DNA of 64,000 nucleotides from Pseudodesulfovibrio sediminis (GTDB lineage Bacteria; Desulfobacterota; Desulfovibrionia; Desulfovibrionales; Desulfovibrionaceae): positions 2,795,001 through 2,859,000 of the forward strand of contig NZ_AP024485.1 in the NCBI RefSeq assembly GCF_020886695.1, in the 5' to 3' direction. The position numbers were made by a program, and so were the translations under genes. The notes beneath the pieces were generated by a model that saw only the letters and a list, made by a program, of their open reading frames with translations, was not told the origin of the DNA and searched no databases. Shown piece after piece: positions 52,838 through 62,904 of this stretch (position 1 is the first letter of the stretch; each line of letters begins with the position of its first letter).

Positions 52838-53494
52838 ATGTATTGGATAGCTTTTGGCGATATTCACGAATCCACTGCGCTGCTCGGGTCCATCCCTGAC
52901 CTGGCAGAGGCCGATGGCGTCATCATCACCGGCGATATCACCAACCGGGGCGGTGAAAGCGCCGTTCGAGATGTCCTGGACGCCGTGGCCGCCATCAATC
53001 CGCGTATTCTGGCCCAGCCGGGCAACATGGATACCGATGAGGTGCAGGCCTATCTCAAGGCGCAGGGCATGGATATGCACCTGCGGGTGCGCGAGCTGGC
53101 TCCGGGGCTTGGTCTCATGGGAGTCGGTCTGTCAACGCCCACCCCCTTCGGCACGCCGGGCGAAGTCTCGGAAGGCAGGCTCGGCCGATGGCTGGAAGAG
53201 ACCGTTAGCCAGGCCAAGGGATATTATCAGCTGATTTGTGCAATCCATGAGCCGCCCTTTGAGACCGAGGTGGACGTGCTTGGCAATGGCCAGCATGTGG
53301 GCAGTCCGTCTGTTCGTTCCTTTATCGAAAAGACCCAGCCCGCCGTCGTCCTCACAGGCCACATTCACGAGGCAACCGGCGTTGCCATGATCGGCAAGAC
53401 CCCGGTCATCAATCCCGGCATGCTCGCTGGCGGTGGGTATGTGCGCATTGATTTTGACGGCAACATGGTGACCGCGGAACTCAAGAGCGTCTAG
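52838..53494 (+). CDS. Metallophosphoesterase
   Basis: 218 residues from the ATG at 52838 (GGAGA seven bases upstream). Calcineurin-like motifs appear in order: FGDIHES, VIITGDITNRGG, QPGNMDTDEV, AIHEPPFETEVD and VLTGHIHEATG, covering the two-metal site. Substrate unknown; cytoplasmic. It abuts rlmH directly, with no gap. Confidence 0.9.
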   Translation: MYWIAFGDIHESTALLGSIPDLAEADGVIITGDITNRGGESAVRDVLDAVAAINPRILAQPGNMDTDEVQAYLKAQGMDMHLRVRELAPGLGLMGVGLSTPTPFGTPGEVSEGRLGRWLEETVSQAKGYYQLICAIHEPPFETEVDVLGNGQHVGSPSVRSFIEKTQPAVVLTGHIHEATGVAMIGKTPVINPGMLAGGGYVRIDFDGNMVTAELKSV

Positions 53495-53965
53495 ATGAGC
53501 AAGATCGGTTTCATCTGGGTCGGCAAGCTCAAAGAGCCATTTTCCAAGGATGGCTGCGCCCATTACTGGAAGAAACTGTCCCGTTTTTTCAAGCTGGACG
53601 AGGCCATGGTCAAGGACGCGCCCGGCAAGTTGCCCGCCTTGGAGAAGAGCAAGGTAGAGGGCGAAGGGATTCTTTCCAAGGTCAAAAAAGGGGACGTGCT
53701 CATCATTCTTGATGAATTCGGTGACCGTCTGACCTCCAAAAAGTTAGCAAAACTGCTTCAGAAATGGACGGATGCGCCCAATCAGCGGCCTGTTTTTGTC
53801 ATCGGCGGTCCCTTTGGTTTGTCTGATGACGTCAAGCAGGCGGCCCGTCATTCCATTCGATTGAGTGACATGACCCTGCCGCACGAACTGGCCCGTCTGG
53901 TCTTGCTTGAACAGCTGTACCGAGCAGGAACCATCCATAAAAACATGCCTTATCATCACGAATAG
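53495..53965 (+). CDS. rlmH: 23S rRNA (pseudouridine1915-N3)-methyltransferase RlmH
   Basis: 156 residues, the family's length. SPOUT-fold features: an N-terminal IGFIWVGKLKEPF, central DVLIILDEFGDRLTSKKLA, the knot FVIGGPFGLSDDVKQAA, and the C-terminal SDMTLPHELARLVLLEQLYRA with PYHHE. It methylates pseudouridine 1915 of 23S rRNA in helix 69. Starts one base after the phosphoesterase stop. Confidence 0.96.
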   Translation: MSKIGFIWVGKLKEPFSKDGCAHYWKKLSRFFKLDEAMVKDAPGKLPALEKSKVEGEGILSKVKKGDVLIILDEFGDRLTSKKLAKLLQKWTDAPNQRPVFVIGGPFGLSDDVKQAARHSIRLSDMTLPHELARLVLLEQLYRAGTIHKNMPYHHE

Positions 53966-53980
53966 CGGAGATTTTTACCT

Positions 53981-54244
53981 ATGCTCGACATTGAATATCT
54001 TGAACGTGTGGCCACATATTTTGAATCCGGTGATTGTAAATTCGAGTTTGAACACGGCGAAGAAGAGCGGCGTCTGCTCATTCTCGACTTCCTTGAAACG
54101 CTGATGGATCTGGGCGAACAGGCCGATGCCCTGGCCACAAAGCTGATTTTCAAGGATGCCTATGCCTCCCTCGTGACCGAAGAAGGCGTGGCCGCAGCCG
54201 AAGAAAATGAAGCGCAGGACGCCGTGGAGACAGAGGAAAACTGA
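53981..54244 (+). CDS. Small acidic hypothetical protein
   Basis: 87 residues; GGAG lies 11 bases before the ATG. Two helical-looking segments (DIEYLERVATYFESG, EEERRLLILDFLETLMDLGEQADALATKLI) and a Glu/Ala-rich acidic tail (EENEAQDAVETEEN). It is not a family I recognise. It follows rlmH by 15 bp on the same strand and is probably cotranscribed. Confidence 0.75.
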   Translation: MLDIEYLERVATYFESGDCKFEFEHGEEERRLLILDFLETLMDLGEQADALATKLIFKDAYASLVTEEGVAAAEENEAQDAVETEEN

Positions 54245-54291
54245 CCTCGTCTACTCTCCCATTCGTTCCGGCTGACAATGAGTTGTCACGA

Positions 54292-54329
54292 GAAAGGCGC
54301 GCCATGTAATTACATGGCGCGCCTTTTTA
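54292..54329. terminator. Bidirectional palindromic terminator
   Basis: AGGCGCGCCATGTAA / TTACATGGCGCGCCT, a perfect 30-bp palindrome flanked by A and T runs, between the convergent small hypothetical gene and the synthetase gene. Confidence 0.85.
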
Positions 54330-54347
54330 AAGTGGTTTCGGATGGAG

Positions 54348-55985
54348 TTAGTTCGGCAGATTGGCCAGATCCGCCTCGCGAATCTCCTTGCGTTTGATTT
54401 TGCCGGAGATGGTCTTGGGCAGCTCGGTCACATAGTCAATGACGCGGGGGTATTTGTACGGCGCGGTCAGGTCGCGGACAAAAGCCTGCAGGGTCTTGGT
54501 CAGCTCTTCGGACGGTTCATAGCCCGGAGCGAGCACGACCGTTGCCTTGACCAGCTGGCCGCGGACTTCGTCGGGCAGACCGGTGACAGCCGCTTCGATG
54601 ACGGCGTCGTGAGCGACCAGCGCGGATTCGACCTCAAAGGGGCCGATGCGGTAGCCGGAAGATTTGATGAGGTCGTCGGTGCGTCCCATGAACCAGAAGA
54701 ATCCATCCTCGTCGGCCCAGGCCTTGTCACCGGTGTGATACCAGTCGCCGCATTTGACGTTGGCGGTCTTTTCCGGTTCATCCATATAGGAGTCGAACAG
54801 GCCGAGTACGGGCTTGTCGATGCGAATGCAGATTTCTCCCTCTTCACCCTGGGGCACCTCGTTGCCTTCCTCATCCATGAGCGCGATATCCCAGCCGGGG
54901 ACGGGTTTGCCGATGGAGCCGGGTTTGGGTTCCATGAATTTGAAGGTGGCCACCTGCAGTGTGGTCTCGGTCTGGCCGTATCCTTCGTAGAGCGGCATAT
55001 TGAACGCTTTTTTCCAGGCGTGGAAGACAGAATCGTTCAGCAGTTCTCCCGCAGTGGTGCAGTGGCGCAGAGCGGACAGGTCGTATTTGGACAGGTCTTC
55101 ACGTACCAGGAAACGGTAGACCGTGGGCGGTGCGCAGAATGTGGTGATCTTGTTGTCCGCCATGATCTGCAACAGGTGGGCAGGCTCGAACTTGCCGCGG
55201 AAGTCCCAGACGAACACGGTGGCGCCGGCCATCCACTGGCCGTAGAATTTGCCCCATACGGATTTGGCCCAGCCCGTTTCGGACAGGGTCAGGTGGATAT
55301 CGCCGTCTTCAAGGTCGTGCCACAGTGCGCCGGTGGTGAAATGGGAGGCCGGGTAGGCAAAGGTGTGCATCACCATCTTGGGCAGGCCTGTGGTGCCGGA
55401 CGAAAAGAAAATGACCATGGGATCATCGTTGCAGGGCGTGTCGGCCGTGCGTGGGCAGGAGGCGTCGCCCGTGGCCATGAGTTCTTCGTAATCAAGCCAG
55501 CCGTCATTGGTCGTGCCGTCGATCTGCACCAGCAGGTTCAGGCCGTCACAATCCGGTTTGGCTTCGTCAACACGCTCGCAGATGGAGTCTTCACAGATGA
55601 TGGCGGAGATACCGGCGTAGTTCACGCGCTGGGAGATATCCTTCTTGGTCAGGAGCGAGGGGGACGGAATGGGCAGCGCGCCGATGCGGTGCAGGGCGAG
55701 CATGACGGTCCAGTATTCCATGCGGCGATAGAGCACCAGCATGATGCGGTCGCCTTTCCTGACGCCTTTGGCCATGAGCGCATTGGCGAGTCTGGAAGAG
55801 GTTTCCTGAAAGAACTTGAAGTCGTATTCGCGACGGGTTCCGGCATCGTCCACATGGATGAGCGCGGTCTTTTTTGGGTCCAGTGCATCCAGGACATCAT
55901 AGGAAAAGTTGAAATTCTCGGGGCATTCCGGTTTGTATCGGGCGCAGAAGTCTTCGTAGCTTGAGTATTCTTCTTTGGTGAACAT
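54348..55985 (-). CDS. AMP-forming acyl-CoA synthetase, module 2
   Basis: 545 residues from the ATG at 55985 (GGAG upstream); a longer open frame lacks a start signal. Adenylation motifs: VIFFSSGTTGLPKMVMH (A3), EGYGQTETT (A5), and WYHTGDKAWADEDGFFWFMGRTDDLIKSSGYRIGP (A7-A8), with the C-terminal KTISGKIKR lysine. The type is close to medium-chain acyl-CoA synthetases. It activates a carboxylic acid to its CoA thioester. It lies 96 bp downstream of a cupin-type regulator gene on the same strand. The antisense open frame over this gene is a shadow. Confidence 0.92.
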   Translation of the reverse strand: MFTKEEYSSYEDFCARYKPECPENFNFSYDVLDALDPKKTALIHVDDAGTRREYDFKFFQETSSRLANALMAKGVRKGDRIMLVLYRRMEYWTVMLALHRIGALPIPSPSLLTKKDISQRVNYAGISAIICEDSICERVDEAKPDCDGLNLLVQIDGTTNDGWLDYEELMATGDASCPRTADTPCNDDPMVIFFSSGTTGLPKMVMHTFAYPASHFTTGALWHDLEDGDIHLTLSETGWAKSVWGKFYGQWMAGATVFVWDFRGKFEPAHLLQIMADNKITTFCAPPTVYRFLVREDLSKYDLSALRHCTTAGELLNDSVFHAWKKAFNMPLYEGYGQTETTLQVATFKFMEPKPGSIGKPVPGWDIALMDEEGNEVPQGEEGEICIRIDKPVLGLFDSYMDEPEKTANVKCGDWYHTGDKAWADEDGFFWFMGRTDDLIKSSGYRIGPFEVESALVAHDAVIEAAVTGLPDEVRGQLVKATVVLAPGYEPSEELTKTLQAFVRDLTAPYKYPRVIDYVTELPKTISGKIKRKEIREADLANLPN

Positions 55986-56081
55986 GGTGGTTTTTCTCCG
56001 TGATCTCTGTTCAAATTTGGTATTTTTCGCAGGCAAAAACGTCAAAACTTGTTCCGGGCGGACCGGGGTATCCGGCCAGCC

Positions 56082-56630
56082 CTAGAGAATCACATCGAGG
56101 AAAGTGACTTCATTGCCATCAAGACCACGCAACGCGTGCGGCGTTTCAGAGTTGAAATACAGTGAGTCGCCGGGCTCAACGATGATCGGTTCGCCGCCCA
56201 TTCTGACTTCCAGACGGCCTTCGAGCACATAGATGAACTCCTGTCCACGGTGTGCAGTCTCGGCCATATCGTCACCGGATTTGGCCGGAACCGTGATCAG
56301 AAACGGTTCCATTTCGCGCCCGGAAAATTTGTATCCCAGGGATTTGTAGTCGTAATCCTTGCGTCGATCCACGGCAAAACCCTCATCCTTGCGGACCAGG
56401 GAGTAGGATTTCAGATGGGGTTCACGACCGGAAATCAGGGTGGTCAGGTCCACTCTGCACAGACGGGACACGTCCAGCATGTAGCCGACCGGGATCTCCA
56501 CGGTGCCGGATTCGTAGCCGACAACCTTCTCTTCCGTAACCCCCAGCAGGTCAGCCATCTCCTTTGGGGTCCAACCAACGCCTTCACGAACACCGATTAG
56601 ACGCGGTGCAATCTCTTTGTACTGTTCCAT
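56082..56630 (-). CDS. XRE regulator with cupin domain, module 2
   Basis: 182 residues from the ATG at 56630 with AAGGAGGCAGTA upstream. An N-terminal HTH_3 domain (LIGVREGVGWTPKEMADLLGVTEEKVVGYESG) and a C-terminal cupin (GQEFIYVLEGRLEVRMGGEPIIVEPGDSLYFNSETPHALRG) make the PuuR-like design, in which a small ligand binds the cupin barrel. It precedes a synthetase gene and is likely its ligand-responsive regulator. It resembles the product of 58538-59098. Confidence 0.9.
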   Translation of the reverse strand: MEQYKEIAPRLIGVREGVGWTPKEMADLLGVTEEKVVGYESGTVEIPVGYMLDVSRLCRVDLTTLISGREPHLKSYSLVRKDEGFAVDRRKDYDYKSLGYKFSGREMEPFLITVPAKSGDDMAETAHRGQEFIYVLEGRLEVRMGGEPIIVEPGDSLYFNSETPHALRGLDGNEVTFLDVIL

Positions 56631-56639
56631 TACTGCCTC

Positions 56640-56880
56640 CTTGAAAGATGCCTCCGGCGGCTCAGGGAGCCTTTTGAAAAAGGTTCCCTGAGAATCCTCC
56701 TCAACTATGTGGCGCCACATCGAAACGGTGTGGGACCTGGTGTGTGAAGGGACGTTTCCTTCACTGCGCCGCCAATATCGCTGTACGCTTCCCTGTACTT
56801 CTTTTGGCGGCGCGCAAAAGTACTTGAAAGGGCGTCCGGGGGAAAACCCTCTCACGAGTTTTCCCCCGGATGGTTACTGT
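56640..56880. repeat. Palindrome-rich intergenic mosaic
   Basis: The 257-bp gap between the two modules carries several hairpins: CTCAGGGA..TCCCTGAG (56661-56692), a CTTTTG..CAAAAG structure (about 56801-56820), and perfect 13-bp arms TCCGGGGGAAAAC / GTTTTCCCCCGGA (56835-56870). The last one may end the upstream synthetase transcript. The GCCTCCGGCGGC segment recalls intergenic repeats scattered in Desulfovibrio genomes (memory only). Confidence 0.5.
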
Positions 56881-56887
56881 CTATTCC

Positions 56888-58528
<1,641 letters not shown>

Positions 58529-58537
58529 GTTCACCGC

Positions 58538-59098
58538 CTACACCGGGAAATAGAGGACAGCGTAGATTTCGGCCTTTTCGTCTCCGCCGCAGGCCACGTT
58601 GTGGGGCACGATGGAATTGAAATAGATGGAGTCACCCGGTTCGAGTACGGATTCTTCCTGGCCGTAAGTGACACGCACCTTACCGCTTTGACAGATGATG
58701 AACTCTTCACCTTCATGCGAGGACAGCGAGACGTCCTTGGCAGATTCGGGCATCAGTTCGACAAAAAAAGGTTCCATGTGGCGGTCGGTCTTGCCTTTGC
58801 CCAGAGAGTGGAACTTCATGCCCGGCTCCTTGCCGTCGGGGTGCATGGTCAGTTCCTCTTCGCGTTCGGCCAGCTTGATGATAAGCGGGTCACTGGAAAC
58901 ATGGTCGTCCATGAAGGTGCCCAGTCTTACGCCCAGAGCGCGGGCCATTTTCACCAGCGGTTGCAGCGAAGGGTACATGTCCTCTTCTTCAACGGCCTCG
59001 ATGAAGTCCTGATCCAGGGTCGTCCGATTGGCCAGATCTTCAATGCTGAGATTTTGTTTTTCCCGGTAGGATCGGATGCGTTTTCCGATAGTGCTCAT
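58538..59098 (-). CDS. XRE regulator with cupin domain, module 1
   Basis: 186 residues; TATGGAGAAGAATC precedes the ATG. HTH_3 (IGKRIRSYREKQNLSIEDLANRTTLDQDFIEAVEE) and a cupin (GEEFIICQSGKVRVTYGQEESVLEPGDSIYFNSIVPHNVA). Same architecture as the regulator of module 2, with which it shares GDSLYFNSETPH-like residues. It probably senses the substrate or product of the downstream synthetase. First gene of the unit. Confidence 0.9.
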   Translation of the reverse strand: MSTIGKRIRSYREKQNLSIEDLANRTTLDQDFIEAVEEEDMYPSLQPLVKMARALGVRLGTFMDDHVSSDPLIIKLAEREEELTMHPDGKEPGMKFHSLGKGKTDRHMEPFFVELMPESAKDVSLSSHEGEEFIICQSGKVRVTYGQEESVLEPGDSIYFNSIVPHNVACGGDEKAEIYAVLYFPV

Positions 59099-59311
59099 GA
59101 TTCTTCTCCATAACAGTGTGAGACGGTGTTTCGGTGGTTCAGGGACAGGCGAAAATGCGATTTGTGATCGCCGTCCATGGCTTTATATAATATATGGTGG
59201 ATTGTCACCTGCATGAGTCCGTTTATTGTGTCTATGAGATGAGTTGCCTTCGTTTCCGGCCCGGTGTATCTTCATACCCTCATTACTACGAGTTCAAAAC
59301 GAGGAAAAACA

Positions 59312-60160
59312 GTGACCCAAGACGAAAATCGGCCAGACGAAAAGCCCGCTCCCCCGGGTGGACAATCGGCTTCCAAGGTGGAGCAGGACCCGCTTCCGTC
59401 AGTGGATATCCCCGGTGACGTGGAGATCGAAAAAATTTCCGGTGCGTTTTCCTCTCAAACCGTGTCCAAAGTCGGTACAGGGACCACCCAGCGCAAAGCC
59501 GTGCAAAAAGCCTTCTGGTATGCCGAGGAAGGGGAACCTGACGCGGAAGGAAATCGCTTGGTACTGGTACAGCCGCTGAACAACAACAATGTGCCGTCCG
59601 GTCCCAAGGAATCCGTGCCTTTGGTCGACTTTCTGGAACGGTACAACCCGGAAATCGAATATTATCAGGAGCACGTCTTTCCGCGTATCAAGGAGATGAA
59701 CTCCACACTGAAGCGCGCCGAAGCGCAGCGGGAGCAGGGGGCGTTGTATTCCGCCCAGTTCGAGTTTGAAGCGGCACTCAGTTTTGACGAGAAGAATGTG
59801 CGGGCCAACTTTGGTCTGGGCCTGACATATATGGAGCGTGGCGAATCCGAAAAAGCGGGTGATATTTTCGAGCGGCTCGTTTCTCTGGACGCGGCGTTTT
59901 CCCCCGAACACAAGCACCTTTTCAACGAGTTCGGCATCAACCTGCGCAAATCAAAGCTGCTGGATCAGGCCGTGGACTATTATTCTCGTGCCCTGGAAAT
60001 TACCGAAGACGACGACAATCTCTACTACAACGTCGCCAGAGCCTACTTCGAGCGGGGTGACCTGGATGAGTGTCGTGAGAGCCTGCGCAAGGCCCTTGCA
60101 CTCAATCCGACGCATGAGGCCGCCACCAAGTTCATGGCATACCTGGACAAGGATGCCTGA
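59312..60160 (+). CDS. TPR-repeat protein
   Basis: 282 residues from the GTG at 59312, preceded by GAGGA; an upstream ATG at 59264 has no site. The N-terminal third is charged and probably disordered. Tetratricopeptide repeats follow from about 130 (ALYSAQFEFEAALSFDEKNVRANFGLGLTYMERGESEKAGDIFERLVSLD, LDQAVDYYSRALEITEDDDNLYYNVARAYFERGD). A protein-interaction scaffold; no signal peptide. It lies three bases ahead of fetA. Confidence 0.85.
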   Translation: MTQDENRPDEKPAPPGGQSASKVEQDPLPSVDIPGDVEIEKISGAFSSQTVSKVGTGTTQRKAVQKAFWYAEEGEPDAEGNRLVLVQPLNNNNVPSGPKESVPLVDFLERYNPEIEYYQEHVFPRIKEMNSTLKRAEAQREQGALYSAQFEFEAALSFDEKNVRANFGLGLTYMERGESEKAGDIFERLVSLDAAFSPEHKHLFNEFGINLRKSKLLDQAVDYYSRALEITEDDDNLYYNVARAYFERGDLDECRESLRKALALNPTHEAATKFMAYLDKDA

Positions 60161-60163
60161 TCA

Positions 60164-60817
60164 ATGTGTCTGACCCTCGACACCGTCTCCTTTGCCTACG
60201 ATCGAGGGCCGACCATTTTGCGAGAGACCTCACTGACATTCGAGCAGGGTGGTTATTATCTTGTGCGCGGCCCGTCCGGGTCGGGCAAGTCAACGCTGCT
60301 CCGGCTGCTCTGTCGGCTGGAGGAATCCACCGGCGGCACCATCCGGTACAAGGATTGTGACATCAGCGACATGGCCCCGCACGTACTGCGTCGATGCGTT
60401 GCCTATGTCCAGCAGATGCCCACACTGCTACCCGGCACGGTGCGCGACAACCTCCTGCTGCCGTTCTCTTTTCAGGCGAACAAGATTCTTTCCGTTCCTT
60501 CCGATCTGGAACTTTCCGCATTCCTCGACTCCTTTCTGCTCAATGGCGTGCGCCTTGATTCCGCTGCGGACAGACTGTCCGTGGGCCAGTCGCAGCGCAT
60601 CTGTCTGATCCGCAGCCTGCTGCTCAATCCCGAGGTCATATTGTTGGATGAACCCACGGCTTCGCTGGACGCGAAAAGCGCGGAAGTGGTGCTGCACAAG
60701 GCGCAGGCATTGAGCGACAAAGGAGTGACCGTGATCATGATATCCCACACCGAGACCGTGCCCGAAGGGGTGACCGATATCGTCACCATCAACGATTTGC
60801 GGCTGGTGCGCCAATGA
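60164..60817 (+). CDS. fetA: ABC ATPase FetA-like (YbbL)
   Basis: 217 residues. Walker A GPSGSGKSTLLRLLC, Q-loop YVQQMPTLLPGTVRDNLL, a slightly altered signature LSVGQSQRICLIRS (LSGGQ is usual), Walker B VILLDEPTASLD and switch VIMISHTETVPEG. The overlapping FetB permease gene (ATGA overlap) identifies the pair as the FetAB exporter, linked to iron homeostasis and oxidative stress in E. coli. Confidence 0.88.
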   Translation: MCLTLDTVSFAYDRGPTILRETSLTFEQGGYYLVRGPSGSGKSTLLRLLCRLEESTGGTIRYKDCDISDMAPHVLRRCVAYVQQMPTLLPGTVRDNLLLPFSFQANKILSVPSDLELSAFLDSFLLNGVRLDSAADRLSVGQSQRICLIRSLLLNPEVILLDEPTASLDAKSAEVVLHKAQALSDKGVTVIMISHTETVPEGVTDIVTINDLRLVRQ

Positions 60818-61596
60818 CACAACCCATCATCGAAATAGGGCCGCTGCAACTCGCGCTCTGCCTTGGCTTCGTGCTGCTCGCGGGCGTCACGTCCTTCTCG
60901 TATAAGCTCAAGCTGGAAAAGGACCTGTTCATCGGCACGGTCCGTACCTTTGCCCAGCTTTTTCTCATGGGCTATGTGCTCAAGTTCGTGTTCGAAGTCC
61001 ATGTGAGTTGGCTGGTCCTGCTCATGTTTATCGGCATGGTGGCCGCCGCGGTCCACATCATCCGGGGGCGTGTGTCCGAGCGGAGCATCCCGTTCGTGAT
61101 CCCGACCTTTGTGTCCATGATCATCTCCTACACGCTGGTGACCATGCTTGTGACCGGCGTTGTGGTAGGAGCCAGGCCGTGGTGGACGCCGCAGTATTTC
61201 ATCCCGTTGGCAGGCATGATCGTGGGCAATTCCATGACCGCCATCTCCATCTGTCTTGATCGGTTGTTTTCCGATCTCAAGGCGCGCCGTACCGAGGTGG
61301 AGATGAAGCTTGCGCTCGGCGCGGACTATCGCGAGGCGTCGCAGGATATCCTGCGTGCGGCCATCAAGGCGGGCATGATCCCCTCCATCAACTCGCTCAT
61401 GGCCGTGGGGCTGGTCTCCCTGCCGGGAATGATGACCGGTCAGATCCTGTCCGGCACGGACCCGCTTATCGCCATCCGCTACCAGATCATCGTGATGCTG
61501 ATGCTGGTTGCCTCGACCTCACTGGGGGCGCTGGTCGTCACCAGCCTTGTGCGGAAGCGGTGTTTCTCTGCTGCGCAGAGACTGCTTTTGCGATAA
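60814..61596 (+). CDS. fetB: FetB-type permease (UPF0014)
   Basis: 260 residues with about seven membrane helices (LQLALCLGFVLLAGVTSF, LVLLMFIGMVAAAVHII, FVIPTFVSMIISYTLVTML, YFIPLAGMIVGNSMTAISICLDRL). The UPF0014 signatures RTFAQLFLMGYVLKFVF and IPSINSLMAVGLVSLPGMMTGQILSGTDPLIAIRYQI are present. Membrane partner of FetA. Confidence 0.92.
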   Translation: MTQPIIEIGPLQLALCLGFVLLAGVTSFSYKLKLEKDLFIGTVRTFAQLFLMGYVLKFVFEVHVSWLVLLMFIGMVAAAVHIIRGRVSERSIPFVIPTFVSMIISYTLVTMLVTGVVVGARPWWTPQYFIPLAGMIVGNSMTAISICLDRLFSDLKARRTEVEMKLALGADYREASQDILRAAIKAGMIPSINSLMAVGLVSLPGMMTGQILSGTDPLIAIRYQIIVMLMLVASTSLGALVVTSLVRKRCFSAAQRLLLR

Positions 61597-61724
61597 GCTG
61601 CCGATACTGTCTTTATCCCGTGTGCCGTTGTTCAGCGACATTTCCGAAAACCCCTTGATTATGAAGGACAATTGGGTGATTATGTCGCTACTTTTCTGTT
61701 TACGGCACTGATAAGGAGTATCTA

Positions 61725-62219
61725 ATGGCTAATGATTTCAGAGAATATCTTGTTGAGGCGTCACGCCACGAAGATTTTGGACGGGTGTTCAAGGAATTGG
61801 CTGTCGGCCCCAATATAATGATTTCCTTTCAGGCAAGCGCGACCCACGGCTGCTACCCGGAAGAGACCCTGGACGATATTTATGGGTACACCCGCTGGGA
61901 GGTCTCTCTGCGTGCTGTCAAACCGGCCATTGATGTCCCCAACGCCGGCGCCTGGAGTTTCCTGAAGAACAATTACTGGGCCAGACCTTTTGACAAGCCG
62001 GAATTTCAAAGAGCCATGGCTGCCGACAATATCGTGGTTATGGATTGTCAGCGTATTCTCGAAGACGTCATTGAGTACGCCCTTATCAAAAAGCAGATCG
62101 AATCCGAAGATGACATCCGTGTTCTTGAACCGGAGGAAGAAGTTAAAGAGGTCGCGCCCGCCAAGGTCGGAGCCGCTGGAGCCGGTGGTGGTTGCGGTGG
62201 CTGTGGCTGCGGCAGATAG
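61725..62219 (+). CDS. Hypothetical protein with a Gly/Cys C-terminal tail
   Basis: 164 residues; AAGGAGTATCTA precedes the ATG. A soluble chain with VGPNIMISFQASATHGCYPEETLDDIYGYTRWEVSLR and NNYWARPFDKPEFQRAMAADNIVVMDCQ, then an acidic linker (EPEEEVKEV) and a terminal GGGCGGCGCGR that could bind a metal. Not a family I recognise with certainty. Terminated at 62249-62284. Confidence 0.75.
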   Translation: MANDFREYLVEASRHEDFGRVFKELAVGPNIMISFQASATHGCYPEETLDDIYGYTRWEVSLRAVKPAIDVPNAGAWSFLKNNYWARPFDKPEFQRAMAADNIVVMDCQRILEDVIEYALIKKQIESEDDIRVLEPEEEVKEVAPAKVGAAGAGGGCGGCGCGR

Positions 62220-62248
62220 ACAGACTGAAAGCTTTGATACTGATACGA

Positions 62249-62284
62249 CAAAAGCCCCGTCCTCCTGAGAGGACGGGGCTTTTC
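62249..62284. terminator. Bidirectional terminator
   Basis: AAAAGCCCCGTCCTC / GAGGACGGGGCTTTT with a short loop, between two convergent genes; it serves both. Confidence 0.88.
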
Positions 62285-62285
62285 A

Positions 62286-62849
62286 TTATCGACCGTATTG
62301 TGCGGTCAGGCTTGCTGATCCGAGTGAATGGGCGTGCAGGAAAAAGCCGACCATGGCCGCGGAGCTGTCGGGCGTGAGACCAAGGGTTTCAATATCCAGG
62401 GCGTGGATCGTGAAGATATACCGATGGGCTTTGTCCTGCTCCGGAGGGCAGGCCCCGCCGAATCCCGGGGCGCCGAAGTCGGTACGGCTCTGGATCGCGC
62501 CAGCAGGGAGCTGGCCGTTTCCGGTAGCATCTTCAGCAAGCCCGGTGGTTGTTTTGGGGATGTCGAACACCACCCAATGCCACCAGCCGCTGCCGGTGGG
62601 CGCATCCGGGTCGTAGACCGTGATTGCAAAGCTCTTGGTCCCGGCAGGCGGGTTCTGCCATTCAAGGGCGGGCGAGATATTGTCGCCGGTGCAGCCGAAG
62701 CCGTTGAGCAGGTGTTTTTCAATCAGGGTGCCGCCATCGGTGATGGTCGGGCTGGTCAGCGTGAAACCGTCAGCCAGGCAGACTGGAGCAAGGGTCAGAA
62801 TGAGGGCGATGGCCAGTGCCATGGAAAGGAAAAAACGGGTCTTGTGCAT
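62286..62849 (-). CDS. Exported PEBP (YbhB/YbcL) family protein
   Basis: 187 residues from the ATG at 62849 with GGAGA upstream. A signal peptide (FFLSMALAIALILTLAPVCLA) leads to the phosphatidylethanolamine-binding protein fold: GDNISPALEWQNPPAGTKSFAITVYDPDAPTGSGWWHWVVFDIP and the later GACPPEQDKAHRYIFTIHAL. The DPDAP and GxCPP-like motifs define the family; function in bacteria is uncertain. The divergent-appearing AraC gene is in fact upstream on the same strand (stop at 62905). Confidence 0.92.
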   Translation of the reverse strand: MHKTRFFLSMALAIALILTLAPVCLADGFTLTSPTITDGGTLIEKHLLNGFGCTGDNISPALEWQNPPAGTKSFAITVYDPDAPTGSGWWHWVVFDIPKTTTGLAEDATGNGQLPAGAIQSRTDFGAPGFGGACPPEQDKAHRYIFTIHALDIETLGLTPDSSAAMVGFFLHAHSLGSASLTAQYGR

Positions 62850-62904
62850 AAAAGTCTCCTTGTGTGTTGAAGGAGTATGTACCCAACCGCAGGCAAGCAC
62901 GCTG

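Noticed and set aside
54342-55964. 540-codon ORF antisense to the acyl-CoA synthetase
   Set aside because: Codon mirror of the synthetase; no motif. Same applies to the 614-codon frame at 57269-59113.
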